DNA of 64,000 nt from Comamonas testosteroni. Its GTDB lineage: Bacteria > Pseudomonadota > Gammaproteobacteria > Burkholderiales > Burkholderiaceae_C. Of the stretch, positions 8,700 to 17,456 are shown piece after piece. The stretch spans positions 62,001 through 126,000 of the forward strand of contig NZ_CP129673.1 of the NCBI RefSeq assembly GCF_030505195.1. The letters run 5' to 3'. The position numbers and the translations under genes are program-made. Every line of letters begins with the position of its first letter. The first letter of the stretch is position 1. A model generated the notes under the pieces. It made no database searches and had not been told where the DNA came from. It worked only from the letters and a program-made list of their open reading frames with translations.

Positions 8700-9704
8700 A
8701 TGTCTACACCCATCGCTCAAACAGCGAGCTTTCAAACCAGCACAATCTTTGGCATGCCAGAGATTGGCAATTCCGCGAAAACCATCGGTTTTGTGGATAT
8801 GTCCAATGCTTACATTCCCTCCGTCATGGCGGGCTTTGTGCATCGTCGTGAGTTCCTGCGTGAGGTTTTGGCCTTTCTCAACTCTCCTGACGGGGATGCC
8901 CTGTTTGTTACTGGTCCTACTGGATCGGGGAAAACATCAGGCATCCTGCAAATTCTTGGCACGCTCAACTGGCCTACACAACAAGTCACCGGCAACGGCA
9001 AGATGGAATTGTGTGACCTGGTTGGGCACCATGCCTTGGTCTCTGAAAAGCCTGGTGAAACCCCATCCATGAAATTCATGTATGGCCCACTGGCAATAGC
9101 AATGAGAGAAGGGCATGCCCTTCTAATCAACGAGGTGGATCTGATTGACCCTGCTGAGCTTGCTGGCCTGAACGATGTCCTTGAAGGGCGTCCTCTGGTC
9201 ATTGGCATGAATGGCGGTGAAATCATCAAGGCTCACCGCATGTTTCGCGTGATTGTTACGGGCAACTCGCGTGGCGCTGGTGATGTGTCTGGGCAATATC
9301 AAGGTGTTCAGATGCAGAACCTCGCGGCCATGGATCGCTATCGATTTACTGTTGTCTCTTATCCAGAGAAGGCAGTTGAGGAAGCGATAGTTACCAAAGC
9401 ATCACCGAAACTTCCAAAGCAAATTGTTGAGGGTATGGTTCGTCTGGCTGATGATGTGCGCAAGCTCTTCATGGGATCGGACGGACAAGGTGGCCAGCTG
9501 GCCATTACGTTCTCAACGCGCACGCTGGTTCGCTGGGCGAAGCTTTCAACGAAGTTCAAGGGTGCTCCTAACCCTCTGGGATATGCGCTCGATTTGGCAC
9601 TGCTCAATCGCGCGACACCCGAGGATGCCACTGCGATAACTCGCTTGGCCAAGGACATTTTTGGGGAGCAGTGGAAAGACGATACCCCGGCCACCCAGCC
9701 TTGA
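8700..9704 (+). CDS. AAA+ ATPase, MoxR/CobS-like
   Basis: A 334-residue AAA+ protein: Walker A is GPTGSGKT and Walker B is LLINEVDLID, followed by ELAGLNDVLEGRP, the arrangement of MoxR/CobS ATPases. VTGNSRG is the sensor I region. On SXT and IncA/C elements such genes are annotated cobS, but with no cobalamin genes around a role as a MoxR-type remodelling ATPase is likelier. Its natural partner is the VWA protein at 14768. The start at 8700 follows GGAG and leader copy 2; the upstream open frame overlaps the previous gene and is not used. Confidence 0.8.
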   Translation: MSTPIAQTASFQTSTIFGMPEIGNSAKTIGFVDMSNAYIPSVMAGFVHRREFLREVLAFLNSPDGDALFVTGPTGSGKTSGILQILGTLNWPTQQVTGNGKMELCDLVGHHALVSEKPGETPSMKFMYGPLAIAMREGHALLINEVDLIDPAELAGLNDVLEGRPLVIGMNGGEIIKAHRMFRVIVTGNSRGAGDVSGQYQGVQMQNLAAMDRYRFTVVSYPEKAVEEAIVTKASPKLPKQIVEGMVRLADDVRKLFMGSDGQGGQLAITFSTRTLVRWAKLSTKFKGAPNPLGYALDLALLNRATPEDATAITRLAKDIFGEQWKDDTPATQP

Positions 9705-9711
9705 GATCGCC

Positions 9712-10242
9712 ATGTCTCAAATCTTCCCTGGTCCAAAGATCAGTTGGAGCATGAAGGTGTTTACCACAGCCTCTGAAGCCAAGTTCATCGAGGTTGTGAG
9801 AAGCGCTCTCAAGAATGCAGCTCTGAAAATGGGCTGCGAGTCACCGATTGGAGATGAGCAGAATGTTGGCGTGCTCTTACGCGCTGGCGATTTGACTCTT
9901 TCCCTTTCGGGCAACACCCTAACGGGCAACTCGTTCAATTTCGTCTACCGAGACGGAGCTGGTGAGTTGCTTCCGAATGGGGATCACGCGCTCTTGTTGG
10001 CCTTGTTCTTCCTTCAGAGCGAGATCAACAAAACAGGCCTTGCAACGGATCTGATCTCCCTGAGTGACGATTCCGGCACATCCTATGCGTTCCACGTATT
10101 GGATGACTTGAAGCCACTCATGTTGGAGTGGGACATACCATGGGATGTTGTGAGATTGGATGCTGTGGCTCTTGGGCTTGCAGTGCCAATCTTCAACTTC
10201 ATGGATCTGTCCTGTGACGATACTGAGGACGCTTTTTTCTAA
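9712..10242 (+). CDS. Conserved hypothetical protein
   Basis: A 176-residue acidic soluble protein starting MSQIFPGPK and ending in an acidic tail (DDTEDAFF). It begins 7 nt after the AAA+ stop and lacks the two-hairpin leader, so it probably depends on translation of the AAA+ gene. No domain recognised. Confidence 0.65.
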   Translation: MSQIFPGPKISWSMKVFTTASEAKFIEVVRSALKNAALKMGCESPIGDEQNVGVLLRAGDLTLSLSGNTLTGNSFNFVYRDGAGELLPNGDHALLLALFFLQSEINKTGLATDLISLSDDSGTSYAFHVLDDLKPLMLEWDIPWDVVRLDAVALGLAVPIFNFMDLSCDDTEDAFF

Positions 10243-10247
10243 CCAAA

Positions 10248-10309
10248 CCCAATGGGGGCTTCAACCCCCTGGCGGGGATGGCCTCTGCTTCACCAATTCG
10301 GAGGCCATC
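10248..10309 (+). promoter_or_regulatory. Two-hairpin leader, copy 3 (ssb)
   Basis: Hairpin A: CCC-aat-GGGGG, 6-nt loop, CCCCC-tggc-GGG. Hairpin B: GATGGCCTC (10277-10285) pairs over 9 bp with GAGGCCATC (10301-10309), burying the SD; ATG follows directly. Confidence 0.75.
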
Positions 10310-10942
10310 ATGGCATCAGTCAACAAGGTAATCATCGTCGGCAACCTGGGCAAAGATCCAGTTTGCCGCAACGGCAACAATGGCAGCGGCCAGCTTTTTG
10401 CGAACTTCTCCGTTGCCACGACAGAACACTGGACCGACCAGGCCTCGCAAGAGGCTAGGGAGCGCACAGAATGGCACTCGATTGTGCTGCGTGGCCGACT
10501 CGCTGAAATAGCGCGCGACTACCTGCACAAAGGCTCACAGGTTTATTTGGAAGGCACACTGCGCACGCGCAAGTGGGTCGATCAAGAAAACGGGGTTGAG
10601 CGCTTTATCACTGAGATTCACTGCGACAGCATGCAAATGCTGGGCAGCCCGAATCAAAGTTCCGGGGGGGCTCCAGCTCAGCAGAGCCATGCACACCAAC
10701 GTGCAGCGGCTCCAGCTCGTGCGCCTTCTCATGCAAGCAATGGTTATGCCCAACAGTCGCAATCTTCGTCTCGTCCCTCAGCTCGTGCTCCAGCACCAGC
10801 TCAAGGCCGTGGACAAGGATCGCAAGCTGGTGGGTCCACCAGAGCTGCTAATTCCCAACCCATTCGCGGACAAGGCGGTGGGGGAGGAAGAACTGACGAC
10901 GACATTCCGTTCGCTCGTCTTCACTACATGGCCGGTGGTTAA
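10310..10942 (+). CDS. ssb: Single-stranded DNA-binding protein
   Basis: A 210-residue SSB. Residues 1-110 are the OB fold ([43 protein letters not shown]). A long Q/A/S/P/G-rich linker follows. The acidic tip motif DDDIPF is present but not terminal: nine more residues (ARLHYMAGG) follow. In ordinary bacterial SSBs the tip ends in IPF and docks repair proteins. It sits before bet and exo, forming an ssb-bet-exo recombination module like that of SXT and IncA/C. Confidence 0.93.
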   Translation: MASVNKVIIVGNLGKDPVCRNGNNGSGQLFANFSVATTEHWTDQASQEARERTEWHSIVLRGRLAEIARDYLHKGSQVYLEGTLRTRKWVDQENGVERFITEIHCDSMQMLGSPNQSSGGAPAQQSHAHQRAAAPARAPSHASNGYAQQSQSSSRPSARAPAPAQGRGQGSQAGGSTRAANSQPIRGQGGGGGRTDDDIPFARLHYMAGG

Positions 10943-10963
10943 ACACTAGGTCCATTTCTGTAA

Positions 10964-11031
10964 CCCAACGGGGCGCTTGTATCCCCGGTGGGGGACATAG
11001 CGCCCAAATTGAATCGAGGTCACTATGTCCC
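10964..11031 (+). promoter_or_regulatory. Two-hairpin leader, copy 4 (bet), start codon inside the stem
   Basis: Hairpin A: CCC-aa-CGGGG, 9-nt loop, CCCCG-gt-GGG. Hairpin B pairs GGGACATAG (10992-11000) with CTATGTCCC (11023-11031); the ATG (11025-11027) and the next codon are within the stem and the SD GAGG is in the loop. Confidence 0.75.
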
Positions 11032-12056
11032 AAGAGCAAAGCTCGCAAAATGAATCAACACTGATGGGCCGCTTCGGCGCGCGCTTTGGTGTTGATCCTC
11101 ACAAGCTCTTCGATACCTTGAAGGCTGTTGCCTTCAGACAAAGAGAAGGGCATGCGCAGCCTACCAATGAGCAAATGATGGCTCTGATGATCGTGGCGGA
11201 GCAGTACGGTTTGAATCCCTTCTTGAAGGAGATTTACGCCTACCCAGACAAAAACAACGGGATCGTTCCTGTTGTTGGCGTCGATGGCTGGAGCAACATT
11301 GTCAACGCTCACCCTCAGTACGACGGCTTTGAAGTGGTTTATTCCGATTCCAAGGTTGAAGTAACGGGTGTGAATTTTCCAGTTCACGAGTGGATCGAAG
11401 TGGTCATACACCGTAAGGATAGGACCGTTCCCTCCCGTGTCCGTGAATTCATGGATGAGTGCTATCGCCCTCCAACTCAAAGGAATGGGGCGCACGGTGC
11501 CTATCAAATCAATGGCCCTTGGCAAACGCACGCTAGAAGGATGTTGCGCCATAAGGCTTTCATTCAGTGCGGGCGTCTGGCACTCGGCTTTACTGGAATC
11601 TTTGACCAGGATGAGGCAGAACGCATCATCGATGCTGATTCGAATGTGGTTGGAGCCTCCGTCAAGGTGGTGAAAACACAGGATGATCAACGTACTGCTA
11701 GCTCTGCTGAGAATGTGGCCAGCGCACAAGGGAATGCTCCCCCGCAGTTGACGCATGAACAACTGGAGCCGGTGCTACAGCAACTGCTGAATCGCACACT
11801 GCCAAATCAGACATGGAATGTCGCTCATCAATATGTTGAGCAACGCTTTTCAGGTGAAAACCTTGAACGAGCTAAGACCTTCCTGCATGACAAGCAGATG
11901 GAGCACATGCATGCGCCAGAGCAGGACTATGAAGCGATGCAGCAACGCAGAGCCAGTGGTCAGGTAGAACGCTCAGAACGTGTGATGCCACCACTTGATG
12001 ATCTTGTCCTGCCTCCAGGCGGGCTTGATTCTCAAGCTGAATCCAGCTTCTTCTAA
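11025..12056 (+). CDS. bet: Bet-type single-strand annealing recombinase (RecT/Bet family)
   Basis: A 343-residue protein. Residues about 20-200 match the lambda Bet/RecT family: QMMALMIVAEQYGLNPFLKEIYAYP, VVGVDGWSNIVNAHPQYDG and HARRMLRHKAFIQCGRLALGF. Lambda Bet is about 260 residues; the extra C-terminal part here is an extended tail with an acidic end. It anneals complementary strands on DNA resected by the exonuclease. It lies between ssb and exo. Confidence 0.93.
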   Translation: MSQEQSSQNESTLMGRFGARFGVDPHKLFDTLKAVAFRQREGHAQPTNEQMMALMIVAEQYGLNPFLKEIYAYPDKNNGIVPVVGVDGWSNIVNAHPQYDGFEVVYSDSKVEVTGVNFPVHEWIEVVIHRKDRTVPSRVREFMDECYRPPTQRNGAHGAYQINGPWQTHARRMLRHKAFIQCGRLALGFTGIFDQDEAERIIDADSNVVGASVKVVKTQDDQRTASSAENVASAQGNAPPQLTHEQLEPVLQQLLNRTLPNQTWNVAHQYVEQRFSGENLERAKTFLHDKQMEHMHAPEQDYEAMQQRRASGQVERSERVMPPLDDLVLPPGGLDSQAESSFF

Positions 12057-12071
12057 GGTGCTGGTTTTATC

Positions 12072-12100
12072 AACCCCGTGGGGAGAAATCCTCCGGGGTT
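12072..12100 (+). promoter_or_regulatory. Leader hairpin A, copy 5 (exo)
   Basis: AACCCC-gt-GGGG, 6-nt loop, CCTC-cg-GGGGTT. The outer arms pair over 7 bp. A second hairpin before the GTG start is not obvious in this copy. Confidence 0.6.
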
Positions 12101-12130
12101 TCTCTATTTCTTCAACAGAATGGAGTTCAT

Positions 12131-13141
12131 GTGAAATTCATTGACTTGATTCAAGGCTCTGAAGAGTGGCTTGCTTGGCGTAAAGGCGGCGTTACAGCAA
12201 CCGATGCGGCAGTGCTGGTCGATCAGTCTCCCTACAAGACCGAATGGCGCTTGTGGGCAGAGAAAACAGGGTATGCGGTCGAGCGAGATTTGAGCAGTAA
12301 TCCGTTCGTGAGGCATGGCCTTGCAATGGAGCCTGCTGCCCGAGCTGCTGCAGAGATCTATTTCGATGATCTCTTGCTGCCCATGTGTGCCCAGGCTTCG
12401 CACAACCCCTTGCTGAGGGCGTCTTTGGACGGACTCAACAAGGACAGTGAACCTGTGGAAATGAAGTGCCCATCAGAGGCTACCTGGATCGAGGTCACAA
12501 CGTTGCGTCAGAACAGTAAGGCTTTCAAGTTTTACTATCCTCAGGTGCAGCATCAGATCCTTGTTACAGGGGCCAAGAGAGGGTGGCTGGTTTTCTATTT
12601 TGATGGCCAAGTTGAAGTGTTCTGCATCCCTCGGGACCAGGCATTGATCTCTCAGATAGAGGGCGTTGCCCCAATCTTCTGGGATAAGGTGGTTAAGAGA
12701 CGAGAGCCGCAAAAGGACCCAGCGCGCGACCTCTACATCCCCCAGGGTGAAGAGATGGCCAGCTGGTTGTATCAAGCCGAGGAGTTCCGCTTGCTGCAGG
12801 GACAGATCTCGGAATTGGAAGAACGCCTAGAGGTGATGAAGGAGCGCCAGTCGGCCTCACGCGCTGCGATGCAGGGCATGATGGGCGATTACATGCACGC
12901 AGACTATTGCGGTGTCATGGTGACGCGCTATGTGCAGGTAGGGAAAATTGACTACGAGAAGCTGCTAGCCGACAAGTCTGCAGGCGTGACTCAACAGGAG
13001 ATTGACTCTTACCGACGAAAGTCAACCGAGCGATGCCGGGTTACTTTGACAAACGATATGGCACCACGCCTGATCGTTGACAAAGGGGTCACAGATCCCG
13101 TCAAGGACCTATCATTGGACGTTGAATCCTTTTACATTTAG
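12131..13141 (+). CDS. exo: YqaJ/lambda-type alkaline exonuclease
   Basis: A 336-residue nuclease of the YqaJ (lambda exonuclease-like) family. It opens with IQGSEEWLAWRKGGVTATDAA, has the catalytic SLDG (about 98-101) and the E-x-K motif VEMKCPS (about 110-116), then QVQHQ (about 139-143). The C-terminal third is a coiled-coil-prone helical region. The start is a GTG at 12131 with GGAG at 12122-12125. It would resect double-strand ends for Bet. Confidence 0.9.
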   Translation: MKFIDLIQGSEEWLAWRKGGVTATDAAVLVDQSPYKTEWRLWAEKTGYAVERDLSSNPFVRHGLAMEPAARAAAEIYFDDLLLPMCAQASHNPLLRASLDGLNKDSEPVEMKCPSEATWIEVTTLRQNSKAFKFYYPQVQHQILVTGAKRGWLVFYFDGQVEVFCIPRDQALISQIEGVAPIFWDKVVKRREPQKDPARDLYIPQGEEMASWLYQAEEFRLLQGQISELEERLEVMKERQSASRAAMQGMMGDYMHADYCGVMVTRYVQVGKIDYEKLLADKSAGVTQQEIDSYRRKSTERCRVTLTNDMAPRLIVDKGVTDPVKDLSLDVESFYI

Positions 13142-13157
13142 GGAAGTCTTTTTGGCA

Positions 13158-13185
13158 GGGGATTCGCGCAAGCGAGTCCCCTTCT
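13158..13185 (+). terminator. Probable intrinsic terminator after exo
   Basis: Stem GGGGATTCG/CGAGTCCCC (one T-G pair), 6-nt loop, followed by a weak T-rich stretch. It closes the first unit just before repeat copy 2. Confidence 0.55.
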
Positions 13186-13220
13186 GAAAAGCAGATTTTG
13201 TTCCCTCTGGGAGCGAAAGT

Positions 13221-13251
13221 GTGAGGTAGCTGGCTTCCTAAAACAAACAGC
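13221..13251 (+). promoter_or_regulatory. 31-bp repeat, copy 2
   Basis: GTGAGGTAGCTGGC followed by TTCCTAAAACAAACAGC. It lies after a terminator-like hairpin and 11 nt before the leader of the DUF3150 gene; the sequence from here to the leader is almost the same as at 21547. Confidence 0.6.
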
Positions 13252-13262
13252 ATTTTTATCAA

Positions 13263-13318
13263 CCCTTGGGGTGTGTCACACCCTTGGGGGAGTGGTGCAC
13301 CTCTTTTCGGAGAGCACC
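13263..13318 (+). promoter_or_regulatory. Two-hairpin leader, copy 6
   Basis: Hairpin A: CCC-ttg-GGGTG, 5-nt loop, CACCC-tt-GGG. Hairpin B: TGGTGC with GCACCA just before the ATG, SD GGAG in the loop. Confidence 0.7.
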
Positions 13319-14683
13319 ATGACACAAACCAATTCCACCAAGATCAACCATCTGACTCAGCTGTGTGTTGTACATGCAGACTTTGACATTTGGAGCGGGC
13401 AGGTTCGCCTGACCGCTGACGATCTGAAGCTTGGAGCTGGGGGAGAGATCCCACCTGAAAAAATTGCCCAACTGGGTACTAAGAAGATCTGCGATCCCGC
13501 ACAGCTGAAAGGCTTTCATCGGGTCAAAGCAGAGACTCGACGCACATTGCTGCGCATCGGCATGAAGTTCATGGACGGCGTAGCAATTCCATTGACCAAG
13601 ATGGATGAGGTGTGCAAAAAAATGGGCGAAGTGCAAACTGAGTTCGATGCACTGCGCACCACTTTCATCGCAAACTACAACGCTGCGATAGATAGTTGGT
13701 GCAAGGAAAATCCTCAATATGAGACGGCAATCCGCTCAGGCGCGCTTCCACAATCCGTTGTGGAAAAGCGCCTCGGGTTCGATTTCCAGATCTTCAAGAT
13801 CGCGCCTACTGATGATGCAGAGCTGAGCACTCGCCTTGAAGAAAAAGTTCATGGCCTGGGCGATGACCTCATCAACGAACTGATAGAGGAAGCAGATAAG
13901 TTCTATGAAGACCGCTTGCTGGGCCGCGACAAATGCGGCATTGGCACCAAGCAGACTTTGCAGAACCTGCGAGACAAGCTCGATGGGCTGTCGTTCCTCA
14001 ACTCAAAAATCAAACCGCTTGTCGATCTTCTCAATGAAACGTTGAATGGGTACAAAACGTATGCTGTTGGCCGCGATGTCACAGGTCCGTTTTTCCATCA
14101 GCTGACCGCCACAATGCTCATCCTGAGCAGCAAGGCGCGAATTGAGCAATATCTCAACGGAGCGATTTCAGTCAAGGCAGAAGCGGCGACTCTGGAGGCC
14201 TCAGCCTCCCAGAATCGAAGCTACGCCTCTGACTCTTCAACTGCGGAGATGCAACCGCAATCTGCAGAGGGTGATCTGTTTACCTCCGTAGACAGCGCAC
14301 TAGCACCGGCACAAGCGTCCAGCAATCCAGCTGATGCGTTTATTGCCGACCTCGACCGCTTCTTTGGCACGAACGCGCGCACAGAGACATCGATTCAGCC
14401 CCAGGCTGCAGAGGTGGTTCATCGTGTCGATGTGGAAGTGCTTGAAGCTCCTGCAGGAACTTCGTCAGAAGCCATCGAGCCTGCACAAGGCTCAGTGGTT
14501 ATCGACGTTGAAGCCACTTTTGTCCCTACTGATTCTGTTGCGCAAGCACAGACTGAGGGCCAGCAGGCAGTTGTAGTGGGAGTTGAGGAGGAGCAAGCAG
14601 AAGTTGAAGCTGGAAACAGCAACAACGATGCCTCTTTCCAGCTTGCCACCATTGGTGATGACGACGAAGACGGCTTTTTCTAA
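13319..14683 (+). CDS. DUF3150-family protein
   Basis: A 454-residue protein. The N-terminal half (FDIWSGQVRLTADDL, GGEIPPEKIAQLGTKKICDP) matches the DUF3150 family found next to cobS/cobT-like genes on SXT and IncA/C elements; the middle is helical. The last 150 residues are low-complexity and acidic, ending DDDEDGFF, much like the acidic tail at 10242. The start at 13319 abuts leader hairpin B. Function unknown; its constant company with AAA+/VWA genes suggests a shared complex. Confidence 0.75.
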   Translation: MTQTNSTKINHLTQLCVVHADFDIWSGQVRLTADDLKLGAGGEIPPEKIAQLGTKKICDPAQLKGFHRVKAETRRTLLRIGMKFMDGVAIPLTKMDEVCKKMGEVQTEFDALRTTFIANYNAAIDSWCKENPQYETAIRSGALPQSVVEKRLGFDFQIFKIAPTDDAELSTRLEEKVHGLGDDLINELIEEADKFYEDRLLGRDKCGIGTKQTLQNLRDKLDGLSFLNSKIKPLVDLLNETLNGYKTYAVGRDVTGPFFHQLTATMLILSSKARIEQYLNGAISVKAEAATLEASASQNRSYASDSSTAEMQPQSAEGDLFTSVDSALAPAQASSNPADAFIADLDRFFGTNARTETSIQPQAAEVVHRVDVEVLEAPAGTSSEAIEPAQGSVVIDVEATFVPTDSVAQAQTEGQQAVVVGVEEEQAEVEAGNSNNDASFQLATIGDDDEDGFF

Positions 14684-14709
14684 GCAGTCCTAAGCGCATC
14701 ATTTTTAAC

Positions 14710-14780
14710 CCAAGGGGAATCCTAGCCCCTTGGGGCTGGGTTCCCCATACCTCTTGAGGGAAGACCCATGGCCAAACAGA
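14710..14780 (+). promoter_or_regulatory. Two-hairpin leader, copy 7
   Basis: Hairpin A: CCAAGGGG/CCCCTTGG (14710-14717 with 14726-14733), perfect. Hairpin B: TTCCC (14741-14745) with GGGAA (14758-14762), extended by GGG/CCC to the edge of the ATG at 14768. Confidence 0.7.
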
Positions 14781-16573
14781 ACCGAAATACGATCTATACC
14801 GCATTGCCCATCGTGGCAACTGCATATGGAGACAAGTTTGGTGTGAAAGTCCGTATAGGCCAAGACGTGGCCTATACGGATGGGAAAACGATTGTTATCC
14901 CGAACGTTCCTCACGATTATCCGAACATGGATGTTGTGTGGGGCTACACAGCGCATGAAGCCGCTCATGTGCGATTCACTGATTTCAGTGCACCGCGCCG
15001 CGCAGGTCTGCATGCCGAACTGACCAACGCTTTCGAAGATTGCCGCATCGAGCGGGCGATGATGGACTTGTACCCAGGTACTGCCACGACGCTCAACGAG
15101 GTTGCGAACTACATGGCAAAGGTCGGTCACTACTCCCATCTTAGAGACGATGAGCATCCAGCTCAGATCCTGGTGGGTTACTGCCTCTACTGGCTGCAAG
15201 CGAGGGCCGTAGGTCAACCTGTGATGGCGTCTTATCTGGCGACTGCGCAGCCTGTTCTGGAGCGCACTTTCCCGCAGGGCGTTATCACTCGATTAAGTAC
15301 CATTCTCCGCAAGGTGGTGGATGCTGAATCGACTTCCGACATCTGCTACCTGGCAGATCAGGTCATTTCTATGATCGAGGAAGAGAAGGAAAAGGAAGAA
15401 GAGCAGCAACAGCAGGATCAGCAGAATCAGGATCAAAGCCAACAGCCTCAGAATGTTCCGAACGAACAGTCCTCCGGCGAAGGCGATGACTCCGATGAAG
15501 CTGATGGCCAGCAAGACTCAACACACGAAGACTCCCAACAGGGGAAAGGCCCAGGCCAATCCAATGAGGGCGATGATTCAGGTGAAGGTCAAGGTCAACG
15601 ATCCATGGCTGGTGCCGAACAGGGAGCTGAAAACGATTCTGGTATTGCCTCGCGCACTGCAAAGGAAAAGTTGGATGCACTTACGCAAGCTCTCTCAGCT
15701 GGCGCTGGGGATGTGGATGGGGATCGCGCACGCAATTCTCTGAAGCAGGAGCTGTCACAGGTGGCGCGGAAAGAGGGCAACCCCTCCTACCAGACCATTC
15801 GCAAGGGAACTGATGCATCAGATGACAAGGCCAAAGGCCTTGAGCTGATGAACCGGGTCCGGCCTGCAACATCGAAAATTCGCAATCAACTGTTCGGCCT
15901 GGTGCAAGCCAGTCTGCGTTGTGCGAAGCAATCGACCCGCAGTGGCAAACGCCTGGATATCAACCGACTGCATCGCGTAGTCTCGGGTGATACACGAGTT
16001 TTTGCAAAGCCGCAGGAAAAGCGAAAGCCGAATACAGCGGTCCACATACTTGGCGATAAAAGCGGGTCCATGACCCGTCCTACTAGGTCCGACAGCTCGC
16101 GTTCGCTGGCCGATGTTACAGATGAAGCATGCATTGCATTGGCGCTCGCGCTCGATGCGATAGCCCATGTGAATCCTGCAGTGACCTTTTTCTCAAACTC
16201 TTCGGAGTCTCCTGTTGTCTGTGCTGTGAAGCATGGGCAATCAGTTCAGGCCAATACAGGCAGGTTTCCAGTGGAACCCTCAGGTGGCACACCGATGGCT
16301 GAAGCCATTTGGTATGCAGCCTACGAACTGAGCAAAACACGCGAAGACCGCAAGATGTTGATCGTCCTTACGGATGGTGAGCCGAACAGCTCTAAAGCCA
16401 CAAAGGAAGTGATCGACCTCTGCGAACGTAGCGGAATCGATGTCATTGGTATCGGCATCCAAACGAACGCACCGGCAACTTTGTTCTCACGGAGCATTTG
16501 CATTGATGCGGTCGAAGACTTGCAGAAAACACTCTTCAAGCTCATGGAAAAGTCATTGACTGCCGTGGACTGA
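14768..16573 (+). CDS. VWA-domain protein, CobT-like
   Basis: A 601-residue protein. It carries HEAAH at 63-67 (an HExxH-like metal motif in a CobT-type N-terminal domain), a long acidic Q/E/D/S-rich linker (about 200-290), and a C-terminal von Willebrand A domain with the MIDAS motif DKSGSM near residue 430, then PSGGTPMAEA and LIVLTDGEPN. This is the layout of CobT-like partners of MoxR/CobS ATPases, so it probably works with the AAA+ protein at 8700. Real cobaltochelatase activity is unlikely in this context. Confidence 0.82.
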   Translation: MAKQNRNTIYTALPIVATAYGDKFGVKVRIGQDVAYTDGKTIVIPNVPHDYPNMDVVWGYTAHEAAHVRFTDFSAPRRAGLHAELTNAFEDCRIERAMMDLYPGTATTLNEVANYMAKVGHYSHLRDDEHPAQILVGYCLYWLQARAVGQPVMASYLATAQPVLERTFPQGVITRLSTILRKVVDAESTSDICYLADQVISMIEEEKEKEEEQQQQDQQNQDQSQQPQNVPNEQSSGEGDDSDEADGQQDSTHEDSQQGKGPGQSNEGDDSGEGQGQRSMAGAEQGAENDSGIASRTAKEKLDALTQALSAGAGDVDGDRARNSLKQELSQVARKEGNPSYQTIRKGTDASDDKAKGLELMNRVRPATSKIRNQLFGLVQASLRCAKQSTRSGKRLDINRLHRVVSGDTRVFAKPQEKRKPNTAVHILGDKSGSMTRPTRSDSSRSLADVTDEACIALALALDAIAHVNPAVTFFSNSSESPVVCAVKHGQSVQANTGRFPVEPSGGTPMAEAIWYAAYELSKTREDRKMLIVLTDGEPNSSKATKEVIDLCERSGIDVIGIGIQTNAPATLFSRSICIDAVEDLQKTLFKLMEKSLTAVD

Positions 16574-16638
16574 AGGTGGCCAACCTTATGTGCTCGAAAG
16601 AGTGCATTTCAGCCGCTGGGGAAACCCAGCAATTTCAA

Positions 16639-16696
16639 CCCTAGCGGGGTCGCACCCCCGGTAGGGGGGCGCTCCGCAAAATTTCGGAGTTCCCAC
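16639..16696 (+). promoter_or_regulatory. Two-hairpin leader, copy 8
   Basis: Hairpin A: CCC-tag-CGGGGT, 3-nt loop, ACCCC(c)G-g-TAGGG. Hairpin B: CTCCG (16672-16676) with CGGAG (16685-16689), so the SD is base-paired. A GCTGGG-gaaa-CCCAGC hairpin lies just upstream (16614-16629). Confidence 0.7.
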
Positions 16697-16936
16697 ATGC
16701 AAAACGTCATCACTATCGCTCAAGACAACAACGCTCAGGCTATTGCTGAAGCAGATTGGGGTTGCGAGCTGGCTAGTGCTTTTGAAGTCAAGGAGTCGTA
16801 TTGCGTTTCTCTGCTTCAAAAGGGTGAGCGCGATCTCACTTTCCACTACACCATGGCCACGGATCTGAAAGCAGCTCGTGCTGAAGCTCTCGACGCCTAC
16901 CCAGGCGCAGAACTCATCGCGGGAACTGTTTACTGA
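16697..16936 (+). CDS. Small hypothetical protein (79 aa)
   Basis: A 79-residue protein beginning MQNVITIAQDN with alternating beta-like and helical stretches. It has its own two-hairpin leader and SD (GGAG). No family recognised; flanked by the VWA gene and another small leader-controlled gene. A GC-rich hairpin followed by TTTT (about 16955-16983) downstream may attenuate transcription. Confidence 0.65.
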   Translation: MQNVITIAQDNNAQAIAEADWGCELASAFEVKESYCVSLLQKGERDLTFHYTMATDLKAARAEALDAYPGAELIAGTVY

Positions 16937-16995
16937 ATCGCAGCCATGTGACTGACCTCACGCCCTAAAGGGTGTGGGGTTTTGTCTTCCATCAA

Positions 16996-17048
16996 CCCAG
17001 CCGGGGCACACCCGGTAGGGCGCTGCTCCAGCACGTTTTGGAGCAGCC
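16996..17048 (+). promoter_or_regulatory. Two-hairpin leader, copy 9
   Basis: Hairpin A: CCC-ag-CCGGG, loop gcaca, CCCGG-ta-GGG. Hairpin B: GCTGCTCC (17022-17029) with GGAGCAGC (17040-17047), a perfect 8 bp that completely pairs the SD, ending one base before the ATG. Confidence 0.8.
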
Positions 17049-17396
17049 ATGAGCACTTTCGTCATTTACTCGGCCAACGAAAACGCTCTTACCGGAGCGG
17101 GCTACTGGAACGATAAAGATGGATGGTCAGTCCACGGGAATGCCACCGTGTACGTCAAAAAGAAGCTTGATATGCGCCTCCCTCATTCTGTGGGCGGGGA
17201 TGCACGTTGGCTCAAGGAAGAGGGCAAGAAGCTCCTGCACCCCATCAGTCAGCCCATTACCAAGGGCTTGGCCAAGGTGCGCAGGAAGCATGTGCAGACG
17301 GCTCAAACCCGAAGCATTCAAGTTAAGCCCATTGCAACGCCTGGATCTCAGGTGGCTGCATTTCAACAGCTGCAGATGGACCTCATCGTCAGCTAA
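17049..17396 (+). CDS. Hypothetical protein (115 aa)
   Basis: A 115-residue basic protein. The N-terminal half is beta-rich with many aromatic residues (YWNDKDGWSVHG) and the C-terminal half is lysine/arginine-rich. Preceded by the clearest copy of the two-hairpin leader. No family recognised. Confidence 0.65.
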   Translation: MSTFVIYSANENALTGAGYWNDKDGWSVHGNATVYVKKKLDMRLPHSVGGDARWLKEEGKKLLHPISQPITKGLAKVRRKHVQTAQTRSIQVKPIATPGSQVAAFQQLQMDLIVS

Positions 17397-17399
17397 TCA

Positions 17400-17456
17400 C
17401 CCATTGGGGCAGCTCGCCCCATCTGGGGCGACTGTCTCTCAATCAAGAGGCAGATC
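17400..17456 (+). promoter_or_regulatory. Two-hairpin leader, copy 10
   Basis: Hairpin A: CCC-at-TGGGGC, loop agctc, GCCCCA-tct-GGG. Hairpin B: CTGTCTC (17432-17438) with GAGGCAG (17447-17453), one T-G pair; the SD is in the 3' arm. Confidence 0.7.

Noticed and set aside
8700..16573. Cobalamin biosynthesis (CobS/CobT cobaltochelatase)
   Set aside because: Only the ATPase and VWA parts are similar; no cobN or other cobalamin genes are present, and the context is recombination and plasmid transfer.
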